A stretch of DNA of 64,000 nucleotides from Antedon mediterranea (GCF_964355755.1 NC_092674.1:8625001-8689000), one strand, 5' to 3'. Shown: positions 49,689 to 62,241, numbered from the stretch's first letter. A program made the numbers and translations. Notes: generated from the sequence alone by a model not told the origin.

Positions 49689-50322
49689 TTAAAGCCCCAT
49701 TCCCTACGTTTTTTAGATCTAATTTAAGATCACAAACTATATTTAATGTAAAAATAATACTATATGGTCCTATTGTGATAACTTTTTTCGTCTTTAAACG
49801 GTTAAAAATGTGAAAAATAAGTCGATTTTAATAATTATAGCGGCCCGCTATAAATCCCAAAATGCATTGCGCGCGGATTGATATTTTTGTTTTTCACCTG
49901 TAATTCGCCCACTTTTCGATCGATCGTGAGGCCAAAACAAATGGAAGACTCCTAACTTTTCAGCGAAAATACCGGGTTTGCCCCAATTTGTATCAACGGA
50001 GTCTGGCAAAAATAGAAAGACAATTAATGCAGCAACTATACAACGTCAGGCTAGGTATATAGCTAGCGTACGATGTTCGTACGTTACCGATGTTTACCAG
50101 CTAGGCCTACAAAACTAAGCCTAGCCAGGCTAGGCCTAAGACCGTCCACGAGAGGTCGATCGCCGCGAGCTACTTAGGTAGTGCATTGTTTCTCACTTTT
50201 TATCATAATTTACCATAAAACGTACATTTAAGACAAGGAATGACATGGTTTAATGTTTTTAAAGTGATATATATGTATTATTTTTCAAAAAACGTCCAAA
50301 ATTGCAGGGAAGGGGTCTTTAA
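49689..50322. mobile_element. TTAA-flanked MITE, complete copy
   Basis: TTAA lies at 49689-49692 and 50319-50322. Between them the ends AGCCCCATTCCCTACG and (reverse complement of right) AGACCCCTTCCCTGCA form imperfect TIRs. TTAA targeting is used by piggyBac and Kolobok elements. An inverted second copy spans 51999-55300. The 626-bp interior has no transposase. The copy sits between NHLRC3 and RANBP2. Confidence 0.8.
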
Positions 50323-50514
50323 GAACTTTATTTTTATATTTCTAAAAAAATATAAAAATGTTAATTAATGGTGATCTAAGGTGGGTTATGGTAATTGTGG
50401 TGGTGGGATATGTTATGTACTATCATACAAGAACTATAATTTGTCTGTATGTGGAGCAATGTGTTTATGTATTTATGTTAGAATATTGGGGAGCTTAAAA
50501 AACAGTAGAAAATC

Positions 50515-50552
50515 CCAGGGAGATGTAAAATTATTTTTTTACATCTCCCTGG
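50515..50552. repeat. perfect 16-bp hairpin
   Basis: CCAGGGAGATGTAAAA, six loop bases, then the exact reverse complement. It is followed at 50560-50632 by a second, imperfect palindrome (TACTGTAGCGGAAACACCG ... GAGGTTCTACTGTA), whose TAGAACC and GGTGTCCCC words recur near 59128-59215. Confidence 0.7.
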
Positions 50553-50632
50553 AAATCGAGTAGCCTACTGTAGCGGAAACACCGTTATTAAGTGACACTT
50601 TGTTGGTGTCCCCTTAATAGAGGTTCTACTGT

Positions 50633-51702
50633 AATAAAAAGGAAAGATTTTACAGGAAGACTAAACTACGTGTTTCCAATATATGTATTTTGAAATTTTA
50701 AAAAATTAAAGAATGAATTTATCGATATTTATGGGAGAGGAAAGAAGGAACCAGTAATAATAATTTCCTCTGTATATTTTGTTGGTCAGATTGTTTGTTT
50801 TAATATGATTGCAATTAAAATGGCAAACACTTTTTTGCTCTAATTACCTTGAATTTTCTATAGGTCAGTACTATATCATGTTTATTAAAATGTTCAAGGA
50901 CAAATTAATTGAAAAAACATTTGACTGTCATTTTCTTTTTTTAAAAATGGTCATAAATGATTTTTTATTTTATACATGTTTTAATTTAGTGGAATAGTGA
51001 GACACAAAAAAACAGGCCTGTTTTCATACAGATCGCGAGGAAGTTTTATGATTGTGCATACAGAGTAGCCAAATAAGCACATGACCCACAAAGTGACCCA
51101 GTACAAGGCTGGTAAAGCATCCTTGTATGCTCAAGGAAAGCGGCGTTATGACCGAAAACAATGTGGATATGGTGGTCAGACCAAGCCTGTGTTTCACAAA
51201 AAGGCCAAGTTATTTTTTGAACCAAAAAACGTCTGTATTTCGGTTAAATGATTTTTTTTTCGACTCAATATTGGTGAAAATTAATAACTATTATGATACT
51301 TCAAAATTACCCAATTTTTTTCTAAATTTTTTTTTTTTTTTTTAATTTGACAAAGGGACAATACATCTTTATTGTAATTTAATAAAATTAATATCTTTTT
51401 AAGTTTTTGTAATGCTTGTTATTGTTACCCATAGGGCGTAGTAGTTAAAATATTAATAAATGACATTTTTATTATTTCATTTATTTTTTTGTAAATTGAT
51501 AAATAAAACGGATAAATTGAGATAAAAAATGATTTGAAAAATTAATTCTTTTTAAAAGTTAACAGCGCCCTCTTTTTCAATATCGTGTGCAAAAAGGATT
51601 TTCCATGTGTTGAAAATTTGAAATTACGATTTGAATTTCGACAGCGAAGACGGTCATAAATTCGATTTTTGTGTTCTTTTCTTTACATTTAACGATGTAA
51701 AT
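50633..51702. other. region upstream of RANBP2
   Basis: AT-rich, with a long T run near 51318-51344. The RANBP2 promoter and 5' UTR should lie in the last few hundred bases; no TATA box or initiator could be assigned. Confidence 0.4.
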
Positions 51703-54700
51703 ATGTCACGATCGAAAGCAGAGGTTGATAATTTTGTTGCTTCCTTTAGAAGGAAAGCAAAGAGTGAGCAAGAGGTATATTATTTTGCGTATATTTTTTG
51801 TATTTTCTAGACCGAAGCTAGCCTACTAGCTAGGCATATGATTGATAGATAGAAATCCGTCGTATAGGCGTATATTATTGCAAAGTATTTCCCGCGGCTG
51901 TTCTTGGTGGGCTAAAAGAGGCATACCCAAGCTAGGCCGGCGCTACGCTAGGCCTAGACCAGACCAAATGTACACATTGTATTGTTGGGTATTATTAAAG
52001 ACCCCTTCCCAGAGGGGTGGCGCCAGGATCTTCCAGATGCGGGGGCTACATTCCCCGACGAGGAGGCTATGCGAGCATCACTAGGCTGGGGGCCAGGGGG
52101 CGTTCTAGCGTCATTTGAGGTCATTTTAATCAGATTTAGGGTAGCCATTTTTTCCATTTTTTTATAATGCATAAATAAAATACTGCGTGCAAAAAAACGA
52201 TGCGCGATGACTGTTTCAATCCATATTTTTCAATTTAAAAAATAAAAGTTCAAAGAAAATTTAGAAAAATAGAGTTGGAGGTCCCGGAAATTGGACTTAT
52301 TATACTTCAAAACATGAAACAAAATATATAAGTCCCTATCAAGGTTGTGACTGAGCTAAGAAATATTTGAAAAATAGAGATGTTAGGTCCCGGAAAATGC
52401 ACTTCTTGTACTTCGAAATATGACCAGCTTTATTGTTGGGGCTGAGCTAAGAAACTGTTTAAAACTAGAGCTGCAGGTCTTCAAAAAATTGCATTTTATA
52501 CTTCGGAAACATCAGGCCTAGAGGCTTAAAAAACGCAAGCGTAGACCTTTTTCAGTCGGGGAAATAAGTTTATTCCTCCCAAGTGTATGCCTGCGTACCA
52601 TCTGGACTTCCGAGTGGTGAGAAATTCATGACATACAGGACATTGAAAATGTAATAACTTCTATAATAAGATGTTGGCTAAGCGAAAATGGCATGTTTTT
52701 TTGTTTAGTAATGGATGAAAAATTTATTTTAGGTGCCCCACGGTACAGAAGGTTACTTGTAAATTAAAAAATTGGTGAACATACGAACAATTAACATAAT
52801 TCGTTTTTGCTGTAGTGTAGCGTACGTCGACGCAGTACACGACATAACCGTCAGTAAACTTCGCCTGGAAAATAACTACAGTACACATTTTGGTCCCTGG
52901 ATGGAACATGATATCACGCGTCTCGACCCAACGTTGAACGATTCGTACAAAGGGATACCGCCAGACAAGTGCGAACCTAGCTATTGTTTAGTAGTAAGTT
53001 AGATCGCTGGCAATAATGAATGCATATAAAGTGCATAATATCACTCTGACGTACTCTCACGGTCAATGAAACGTCGCGGTTTTCTAGGCGCTGAAGCTAG
53101 CTACAAAGTAAACGCGAACGCTTTTTACTGTATATTATATTCCCCGACAAAAAGTACCCGTGTTCCCTTCGGTAACCGTCGGTAAACGTTGAACGATTCG
53201 TACAAAGGGATACCGCCAGACAAGTGCGCTAGCTAATGTTATTTAGTAGTAAGTTAGATCGCTGGCAATAAATGAATGCATAAAAGTGCATAATAGCCCT
53301 CTGACGTACTCTCACGGTCAATGGAACGTCGTGGTTTTCTAGGCGCTGAACAAGCTATATGAAGTGAACGCGAACGTGTTTTACTGTATATTATATTCCC
53401 CGACAAAAAGTACCCGTGTTCCCCGACGGGGGGGCTAGGCTCCCCGACGAAGGGGCTAGAGCTCCCGTAGCCCCCCCGCTGGCGCCACCACTGCCCCTTC
53501 CCTGCAATTTTGGACGTTTTTTGGAAAATAATACATATATATCACTTTAAAAACATTAAATCATGTCATTCCTTGTCTTAAATGTACGTTTTATGGTAAA
53601 TTATGATAAAAAGTGAGAAACAATGCACTACCTAAGTAGCTCGCGGCGATCGACCTCTCGTCGTGGACGGTCTTAGGCCTAGCCTAGCTAGGCTTAGTTT
53701 TGTAGACCTAGGTGGTAAACATCGGTAACGTACGAACATCATACGCTAGCTATATACCTAGCCTGACGTTGTATAGTTGCTGCATTAACCCATTGACCCC
53801 TAAGTTTATTTTGCTCCCCTGGGACCCAAAAAGCATATGTCATATAATTAACCCTAACTTTTTTTCTAAACACAGACATTAAAAAAATTAAAAACAAAAA
53901 TAATGCAAAGGACATTTTATTTTCAAATATACTATCAAATTTGTGTTACAACTGATTTTGGCGGAATATGGATTATGCAAATTTTAGAAATATTTTAGGA
54001 AAATTATTAAAAATTTGTAATTTATCTTTGACTACCAAATGCACAAAAATTAATAAAAATTTTATAATAAAACTCATCTCTTCATCAGAACCTATTTCTT
54101 CTCTTCAAAATAAGACCAAACTTGACCATTATGAATGACCGGTTTCGAAATTATGAAGAAATTAGTAGACTGACTCATCCGACGATGACCATATGGGGCC
54201 TAGGCCTATCGGGAGCCGCCCCGAGAGCCTCGTCGCCGCTGTTTGTTCACCGGGAATGTTAAAAAAAACATCCCGAAAGCGACTTGGAATTCGCGATTCT
54301 CACGCGCACCGGCATCCCTCGGGAGCTTAGTCCGCTGTTTTAGACGTGTAGCTTGCAGAAAATTTGACGAAAATGCGTCGAAAACTTATGAAATTAAAAC
54401 AAGTTTGGTATCAAAATGTTTGTCAAAAGTTATGCTTCAATAAACTGACCTTTGCGCAGAGTTTGAACAAATATTTCATGCCCATAATGCATCTGACATG
54501 TCAGGGTTCATATTACAATCAAAGGTAAACAATATGGCGCGGCCCTCGTGAGGACATCTTCACAACTTTTCTCCGGTAGAAAAATCACATTTTTACATGG
54601 AAATATGACGATTTAGACACTGTAACTGATACATAATCTTTATTTATTATACATTTATTGTATACAAGCTTCAAAATAGTGATTATTAGAAATAAAGATG

Positions 54701-57040
54701 GCTTTTAGACGATTTTACGTTGTATGTTTAGGCCTAGATTCATTCAACGCGCCTGTCGCGTTTCGAACAGCGTGCTTCGAAAAACGGTTATATTTTCGAA
54801 TTTTATTTTCAAACTAACTTCAACAATTGTTTTTATATATTTAGAAGCATATTTTTTTTTAAAAAGTTGTGAGTATTTTGTATAATTTGTTGTTACGATT
54901 CATGCACAGCAAACTGCGCATGTAAATTCGATTTACTTTTTTTTTGTTGATAATTTGTTTACAATGACCACCTTGACTTTTAACCTCATGAGCGCTTTAA
55001 GCGCTTATCGTGGTGAATCGGTTAATTGTCTTTCTATTTTTGCCAGACTCCGTTGATACAAATTGGGGAAAACCCAATATTTTCGCTGAAAAGTTAGGAG
55101 TCTTCCATTTGTTTTGGCCTCACGATCGATCGAAAAGTGGGCGAATTACAGGTGAAAAACAAAAATATCAATCCGCGCGCAATGCATTTTGGGATTTATA
55201 GCGGGCCGCTATAATTATTAGAATCGACTTGTTTTTCACATTTTTAACCGTTTAAAGACGAAAAAAGTTATCGCAATAGGACCATATAGTATTATCAATA
55301 AATCATCTTCTCTTCACCACACCCACAAAAAAAAACATGTTTTGTCAAAAATACAAATTGCAATTTGAAACAACTAAAGATGGGTATTTCAGTTGAAATT
55401 GTGCAAATGTGGCTTCGCATGCTGCAATGCAGCTAAAAGTAAAAGGACGTCACGTTAAAGAGAATGTTTTTGTTTCTGCTTGCGTGCTCATGATTTTACA
55501 AAATGTTTTCAGAGGGATGATGATGATGGTTGCGATCGGTGGTACAGAAAATAAAATAATTCCGATATTGTTCCTGATAACAAAGAAGCAGATTAAAACT
55601 GTGTAGTTGTTTATTTGACCCATTTGGCTTAGATTCCTATATGGCCTAGAGGACTTTCATAATACTACCTACTCACTAGCGGTCTAACTAAAATACAGTT
55701 AGTCTAGAGTAGTAGTTTAATACACTACCTGGCTCAGGCCATCCATATCCTCCTTCATCGTTACCACGTGGCATCGTGCAGATGTACACTAACCCAGCTT
55801 ACTAGCTAACTACACTCCCCACCCACCCTAGCTCTAGCTAGGTATGCACTGCGCTGCCACTAGGCCTAGCCTATTTTGGGTCTCATGTCTTGCAGCATCT
55901 GAAAATACATACAGTAGGCCCTACTAATACTGTACATTATTATTTTTTTTATTGACACTGGAAGTATCTAGGCTTTCCTGTTCTGTTACAATGAAATATA
56001 TTATTTATTATCCTCAGCAGTGAAAAAAAATATATTTTGTTGTTGAATATGCCATGATTTTAAACAAAAAACACTCTCAGCAAGTTTGCTTCATTAATAC
56101 GTCATTTTACTTTAGGTGCATGCGAAGAAGTAGTCACCGTGTTTGACAAGGGCATCATGTTGATTTTGAAGAAAGAAGAGAAGGAATAGTTTATATCAAA
56201 TTCTCAAATGTATTGCAGTTACAAATAATTATAATTTAGAGAATCCATTCTTTTCTCCCATTTTTTTATACTAGATTCAGCTTCGTGGATACCAGTTTGC
56301 AACATTTTACTTGGAAGCTAGGGAGTATGCTCTTGGTATAAAATGGGTACAGAGCTACCTAGCTGTTAAACATAGTGATAGCAGAGCTCACAAATTACTT
56401 GGCAGTCTTTATGAGGCAGTTAAGGACTATGGGAAGGCTATCGACAGTTATAAAAAATCATTGGAGTTTAATGAGACCCAAAAAGAATTGATGTTAAGAA
56501 GTGAGTGTTAAAACTTGTATGAATTTAATAATTTAACCAATCATGATGCAATGGATTGTCTGAACTACCGCTTGTGATTGGTCAACTTACAATATGTATT
56601 TCGTCCAAGTAGAAACCAAGCTTTAGCATGCAAATGTTATGAAATGTTTGCAATGTGTGTGCAAACAGTACACTAATGGTTTATATCATTACATCTAGAT
56701 CACATTGGCTACAAGTGCAGCCGAGTGTGTATCCACCCAATTTATTAGCGAAATTATAAACTACATGCCATTTCCTGCAATTCCTTTAATAAAATTCATG
56801 TTTCTTCAAAACATTTAAAAGTATGATAATATTGGAATGGGACTCTCATTAACAAAATTTTTAGCATTTAAGCTACTAACAGAGTTGTACTGTATTACAG
56901 CGCATCACGTATGCAAAACCCAGGAGAGCAACAAATCGCTCTCCTCAAATCACCGAGGAGAGCAATTCGCTCTCCTTGCAAAAATTTTAAATCGCTCTCC
57001 TCAAATATTTATGTTGAAGTTGAAGGATGGTCGCCCCCCA

Positions 57041-57071
<31 letters not shown>

Positions 57072-58315
57072 GCACAACAAATGTATACTGTACCTCTTCC
57101 CTAAAATCCCCCACACCCACCTTTACACACAATATTTTCCGTGGGGATCGTATTATTCTACAGTACAAAAAACTCAAGCCAATTTTTTTTTATGGCCTGC
57201 CTGGGTAGATTGGGTTTCAGGAGCCTGGAGAATCCTGTCCTGGCCAACTATTATGCCTTTAGCCTAGCTTTTCTAGCCTAGCTTGTTGGCCTAGAAATCA
57301 GACAGAAAACCTGAAAAGTATTTACCTGCAATTCATAAATTATACAATTCTAACATGCAACAGCCATTAAAATATTGATAACAAGTTACAAAGTGTCATT
57401 TTAAAATTATTAAGAAAGATATTTGATCGTGTTTACATGTGTCACACATGGGCGCACGCACAATAGGGGAGGGCTGAGAGAGCTTCTAGAAGATGCTGAC
57501 GTCACACATCAGCACGTGTTTTGAGGAGGATTTGAGTGACCAAAATTGGTTAGAACTTTCGAAGAAATAATCCATCTTCAAAATGACATAATTAAAGCAA
57601 CCAGCAGCTAAGCTTTTTAAAATAATAAACATTATATTTAGGCCTCCTATATTAATGTTTCCTTTTAAAATTAAATATATTTTATTAACTCGTTCCATAA
57701 AAACATAAAGGGAAAAATTATTGGTTGGGACATGATCTTCCTGTAAAGGAGGTGTTTCTATGACACCGTACTGGTTGCACTATGAGGCGATGAAGTAAAC
57801 TCGCCCTTGAATGCGCGCAGGCAGGGGAATCCCCTTTGTTGGTACCTCGCACTGTGAGATGGAGCGCGATGAATTGCTCTCTTTTTCGAAGGTTGTTGAT
57901 TGCGATCGCGCTCGCGATCCTTAAAAACGAGGGACTGCCATTAGGCTTGTAGCTTTATAACTTAGCTTATATATTATTAGCCTAGGCCTAGATTGGTTTT
58001 AACTTTTAAAAATCCACGTGTTTTTAGGCCTCTTGACAGAAAAATCAACACTGTCAAAAGCTAGGCTCTATTTTGAAAATTAAGGAGCGCGATAAATTGC
58101 TCTCCTCGAAGCCTGTTGAGGAGCGCGGAGGAGCGCGGTCGCGCAGGCGCTCCTTATAAATGATGCCCTGGTATTAGTGAGAATGTGTACCTTTTCCTCT
58201 TACAGTTGCATCCCTTGGTTGTACCATTCAGAATTATGATGTGGAGAAGTTGAGATATTGGGTAGAAAGAGCTGAAAGGTTCTACCCAGGTCACATCAAT
58301 ATTCATAAAATCAAG
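51703..58315 (+). CDS. RANBP2: RANBP2/Nup358 homologue, N-terminal TPR exons (partial)
   Basis: Three coding exons join in frame: 51703-51774, 56275-56500 and 58206-58315 (136 codons), with donors GTATAT, GTGAGT and GTAAGT. RANBP2 forms the cytoplasmic filaments of the nuclear pore and binds Ran and SUMO-E2. The start MSRSKAEVDNFVASF matches the RANBP2 N-terminus; exon 2 carries the TPR helices (FYLEAREY, SRAHKLLGSLYEA, DYGKAIDSYKKSLEFNETQK) and exon 3 ends with LRYWVERAERFYPG. The start ATG has A at -3. Exon 2 could alternatively begin at 56281, two codons shorter. The remaining exons were not found before 64000; if assembled correctly, intron 3 exceeds 5.6 kb. Introns 1 and 2 are full of transposons. 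The family call is confident; full-gene integrity cannot be judged. Confidence 0.9.
52010..53493. mobile_element. hAT-type element nested in the MITE (1,484 bp)
   Basis: Ends are CAGAGGGGTGGCGCCAGG and (reverse complement) CAGTGGTGGCGCCAGCG. CCCCTTCC flanks both sides (52002-52009 and 53494-53501), an 8-bp duplication within a known host sequence, which makes the call secure. No transposase. The right half holds a tandem duplication of about 255 bp (52931-53185 and 53186-53420). Confidence 0.9.
53789..55021. mobile_element. piggyBac-like TTAA insertion (1,233 bp)
   Basis: TTAA at 53785-53788 and 55022-55025 flanks ends CCCATTGACCCCTAAG and (reverse complement) CCGATTCACCACGATAAG. The intact MITE copy shows the empty site as one TTAA at 50024-50027. 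CCC-type tips plus TTAA fit piggyBac. A short frame near 54160 (DSSDDDHMGPRP) recalls the acidic start of piggyBac transposases, but this is weak. Confidence 0.8.
55301..56274. other. RANBP2 intron 1, 3' part
   Basis: It holds short open stretches behind good acceptors: near 55405 (LKLCKCGFACCNAAKSKR), near 55513 (RDDDDGCDRWYRK) and at 56116 (ACEEVVTVFDKGIMLILK, stop 56188). None has recognised homology, and they do not form a consistent frame. CTAG/TAGGCCTA words are dense at 55650-55900. Confidence 0.3.
56898..58170. mobile_element. hAT-like element in RANBP2 intron 2 (1,273 bp)
   Basis: Ends CAGCGCATCACGTA and (reverse complement) CAGGGCATCATTTA are imperfect TIRs. GTATTA flanks both sides (56892-56897 and 58171-58176). 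Subterminal words GGAGAGC/GCTCTCC and GGAGCGC repeat near both ends. A poly-C run of over 30 bases lies near 57033-57069; the proline-rich frames through it are artefacts. The right end is only 35 bp from exon 3. Confidence 0.7.
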
Positions 58316-59368
58316 GTAAGTTGTTTCTCAAAAAAAAAAACTGGTATACCAGACTGACTGAAATGTTTAGTGTGAAGTAACCCATGTTGGTAATATATCT
58401 CGGTATAAATTTGTAATTATTTTCGGAAAAGACAAAAAGTAGCGAAACAAACCTGCTTGACAGTTTCTGAGTCCTGTTTGGACAGCTTCTTCAGAAGACC
58501 AGAATATCTTCATGAATATTCAAAACCAGATGAACATTTTTAATTGTATTCTCGGTATACTTGATTTAATAATTGCACATAAAAGCATGCATTACCCCTT
58601 TCACACCAAAACTATGCAGTGATCTCTGAAGACACCCTATGGTTTGTGACCATTCAAAACGTTGAGAAACCCTTGGGCTACCCCTTTCACACCAACCTAG
58701 CAACACCGGGATATTTAAAATAAAATCGTAAATGACGCCCTCCGGAGTTTGATGTTGACACCTTTCACAATGTGTCCCTGCATTTCGCCCTCCAGTATCA
58801 AATAAAGTGATGCGCCAAAAAATGGTAGTGATATGACATCATCATATCCGTATATATTGGCATAAAGTTTGATAGTGTAGACAAAGCTTTAGACCAGAAG
58901 AGCCATGACGTTTTAGGAATTGTAACTTAGCCAACCAACTAGATATTGGTCCGTGTAACAACAAGTTACTGAGTACCATAATCACTTTGATTTAAACAGT
59001 TACTGTATTCTTTGCTTATTAGAGTGATAATCATGTTTACATGTCCACATTAAATGTACTTCAAGAGATAATTACAACTGTATGTATACATTGTACTACT
59101 TGATGTTATTGTACATTTTTTATATACAGTAGAACCAACCCTGTAATACATTACCCCAGGTTCCTTTTCATGTACCATCTTAAAATGGGGTGTCCCCTGA
59201 ATAGAGATGTTCCAAAGTATGAGTTCTGCTGCATAGCACAATGACAACTTGTTCTAAAAATACTTTTAGTAACACTATTAAAAAAATGATTAGCAAATTT
59301 TATTAATTATTGTAAATACTAAGAAATCCTTGAAGAAAAAAATGTATTTATTAATAAATATTAACAAG
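58316..59368. other. RANBP2 intron 3, first part
   Basis: It contains the second copy of the dispersed repeat (58818-58893) and a partial copy of the 50560-50632 palindrome near 59128-59215. No exon was found. Confidence 0.5.
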
Positions 59369-61187
59369 CAGGGCTCAATTTAGTGCTAGCCCGGCGTACA
59401 ATGGCTAGTAAAAACAGCTCCGGGCTACCTAAAGTATCTTCCTTTAAGCCCGGATGGCTAGTAGGTTGTGGGAACTCGAAATTGGGACGAAATGACCTCA
59501 TAAAAATAACTCCAGCATAAAAGACATATGTCTTGGCAACATCAGCAAAAAAAACCACTCGCGGGCTGCTGTGGCCATAACAAGTGATGATGTAGGCGGA
59601 GCCTCTCATAATCAAGCAAATTTTCCGAATTATGATTGGCCATTTATGTTTTTGTCACCCAGGTTATTGTGAAGTAGGCGGAGCTTCATTATCAGGTCAA
59701 ACGTGTCACAAAAATATGACCATAAATAACGAACTGTGATTGGCCAAATGTAGTAGAATTTTGTCAATGTTAAAAATAACTTGTCTAGTCTTGTCAGGCC
59801 TGGTTGTCACAGAGATCAAAGCTAGGGATATTTTGTAGGGCTGGGTGGCTGACTCTATCCCTGTAGGTAGGCCATGGAGGCCATATTTTATAATATGCGT
59901 AGGCCTAGATAGAATCAAAAGCCATCGTTTGGCATCGTGATGGCTGCTCAGCAGCTAGGCCTAGCTAGATACTACCATTTTAGTAACAGTTGAGTAGAGT
60001 AGGCCAGGTGCTCCAATGCGATCTAGGCTAGGTAGGCGCGCCTACGTCTATCCTAGCTACCCTACTATAAATAATAGGCTCTCTAGGCCTAGCCTAAGGT
60101 AGACAGAATCTAATTAGTTTTCTTGGCTAGGTTGAAGCCCAACAACAAAAAGACCACAATAAATCGATTCTGTGAATATGGTGAGCATGAAATAGATTAT
60201 GCGTCGCGACGCAAAGTTAATTTTTATAATGTGAACAATAAAGAAATACAATTTTGTGTAATTTTTCATGCAATAATAGTTTAATACAGTATTTATGTAA
60301 ATGTTTAGCAATTCTCGAGCGTTTAGATTAGTGCGCCCTCTATTGTACAAAATGCCTGAATTCATTTATATGGCGGCCCGCGATTTTTTTTTTCGTACAT
60401 AAGTTGGGGACCCCCTCATGAAACGTCACAAAATAAACATGAATAATTCATCAGTTAAATTTTCTTGTTCCGTGTGCACCCAAGCGTATAGCAACAAGAA
60501 GTGATTACACGCACAACTTAATTCTGCTATTTTATTATCAAACAATATGCATGTACTCAAAGGAACTTTAAAAATGCGCGTATGTGAACACATGAGATGG
60601 GAAGATTAGACCCACGAGAATAAAAAATGTATTTTTGTGTAATGTTATTGTTTAATTTTGCTGACTTATACCTAACACACACAAACACACACCCACCCCC
60701 ACAGTTACTACTAGAATAATAGACATGGGTTTAGAGACTAATAATTAGGCCTAATAGTATTAATAGAAACTATAATTTTAATACGTAATTCTTTAGTAAT
60801 AAATTATATTAAAAACACCTTAAACTAAAGGCTGATTATTTTGACAATTCACACAAAACGCCGCTATTCTTTTATGAAATCCCACGCGGCAACCACAAGA
60901 ATCGTACCGCACTTGTGTAATCACTTCTTGTTACTATACGCTTGGGTGCACACGGAACAAGAAAATTTAACTGATGAATTATTCATGTTTATTTTGTGAC
61001 GTTTCATGAGGGGGTCCCCAACTTATGTACGAAAAAAAAAATCGCGGGCCGCCATATAAATGAATTCAGGCATTTTGTACAATAGATAATAATAAGAGTG
61101 GGCTAGTAAAATAATGTATGGGCTAGTGAAATCTACAGTGAACTAGCCCAGTGGGCTAGCAACATGAAAAAGATAAATCGAGCCCTG
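59369..61187. mobile_element. hAT-like element in RANBP2 intron 3 (1,819 bp)
   Basis: Ends CAGGGCTCAATTTA and (reverse complement) CAGGGCTCGATTTA match with one difference. ACAAG flanks both sides (59364-59368 and 61188-61192). GCTAGCCC/GGGCTAG words repeat in both subterminal zones. No transposase frame. A second inverted repeat is nested inside (60340-61085). Confidence 0.75.
60340..61085. repeat. nested inverted repeat with ~165-bp arms
   Basis: Arms 60340-60505 and about 60921-61085 are near-perfect inverted copies, beginning CTATTGTACAAAATGCCTG and including GGCGGCCCGCGA and GTCCCCAACTTATGTACG. No target duplication is evident, so it may be an inserted MITE or part of the host hAT. Confidence 0.8.
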
Positions 61188-61192
61188 ACAAG

Positions 61193-61958
61193 TGTATTTT
61201 TTTTGGTATTTTAACTGAGTATGCAATTTAAAGTGCAACTTTTTAGTATAATCTGACGTGTGCACTACTTCCCTTCAATGTAGATTGTTAACTCTTCTAA
61301 TTTGTTCACCTTGAAGAAATGCACAGGCTTGGTTCACAATGTATCAAGGGTTAAGCTGATCTCGGGCAACGTTGGCTTGAGCAGTCGTAGCTTGCGCTTC
61401 ATCAAGAGTATTTGATTTAGGAAAGCATTGCTCAGTTTTGGTTAAATGCAGCTGAATTGATGGTTAACTAGAATTGGTAAAATATAACTAGGAATTCTTG
61501 GGATTGTAAAATTGGTCAAGCAGACCTTCATTTAAAGAAATAAGAGGAGAACACTCAATAGCTCCTGTTAAATTTTCAAGGAGATAAATTGTTACAATTT
61601 TTTTTATAAAAGAGAATAAAAAACATGTGTGGGATAGAGGGTACATCCCTCGCGCTCCTTTTAAATGAAGGTCTGGGCAAGCATATATGTTTCCCAATGA
61701 ATCTGATCTTGTCAAGTTTACAGCTCGGACTTCTGCAATGAATCTGCTGGGATAGCCTAATCTTGGCAAGCGCTGCTCGGACTTTGTTTTGCAATGGTTT
61801 AACCTTAATCTAGGCAAGCGTAGGCATTCCCTGCATTAAAAAAATAATAGGTACTTTATTTTAACACATAAAAGCTAGTATTATATCACCTCAATAAAAA
61901 AAGTGTTCTACTACAAGGCCGATGATTAACCCAGGCCTGATTAACCGGATCTTGGGTA
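61193..61958. other. no gene; degenerate repeats
   Basis: Words such as TGAATCTGATCTTG, CTAATCTTGGCAAGCG and TTAATCTAGGCAAGCG recur loosely from 61340 to 61820 and again near 62170-62220, suggesting an old tandem array of roughly 55-65 bp. Open frames on the minus strand lack homology. Confidence 0.35.
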
Positions 61959-62133
61959 AAGGGTCTTTCACACCTGTTCCGACACGGTTGTGGTCTGGCA
62001 CTGGCAAATCCAATGGTACTGCAATGTTTCGTTTTTTACGACTACGACCATATCGGTTGGTGTCGTGAAATCGAAACATTGACGTTTGATTCGCCGAACC
62101 GGAACCGTGACAGAACAGGTGTAAAAGACCCTT
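61959..62133. mobile_element. MITE, 175 bp
   Basis: AAGGGTCTTTCACACCTGTT and the reverse complement of the right end AAGGGTCTTTTACACCTGTT differ at one base, and similarity continues through CACGGTT. The interior is non-coding. Target duplication not resolved. Confidence 0.75.
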
Positions 62134-62241
62134 AGGAATTTCTCAAACTTGATTCACGATGAATCTGGGATAAACCTGATCTTAGAGGAAGCATATCTCG
62201 GCTCCAATGAATCTGCGGTTAACCAGCTGGGCAATTCCATG

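Larger units (their letters stand above)
51995..55300. mobile_element. TTAA-flanked MITE, inverted copy split by two insertions
   Basis: TTAA and AGACCCCTTCC start at 51995; the sequence resumes at 53502 and again at 55022, matching the complete copy at 49693-50318 in reverse. The far end is missing its last 60-odd bases, breaking off near 55297. The gaps hold a hAT (52010-53493) and a TTAA-specific insert (53789-55021). It lies in RANBP2 intron 1. Confidence 0.85.

Noticed and set aside
52772-53002. 76-codon frame inside the hAT element
   Set aside because: Part of it is repeated 255 bp on with disrupting changes, and no transposase motif is visible.
56837-57267. Proline-rich open frames
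   Set aside because: The proline run is a translated poly-C tract inside a hAT-like element; two frames overlap across it.
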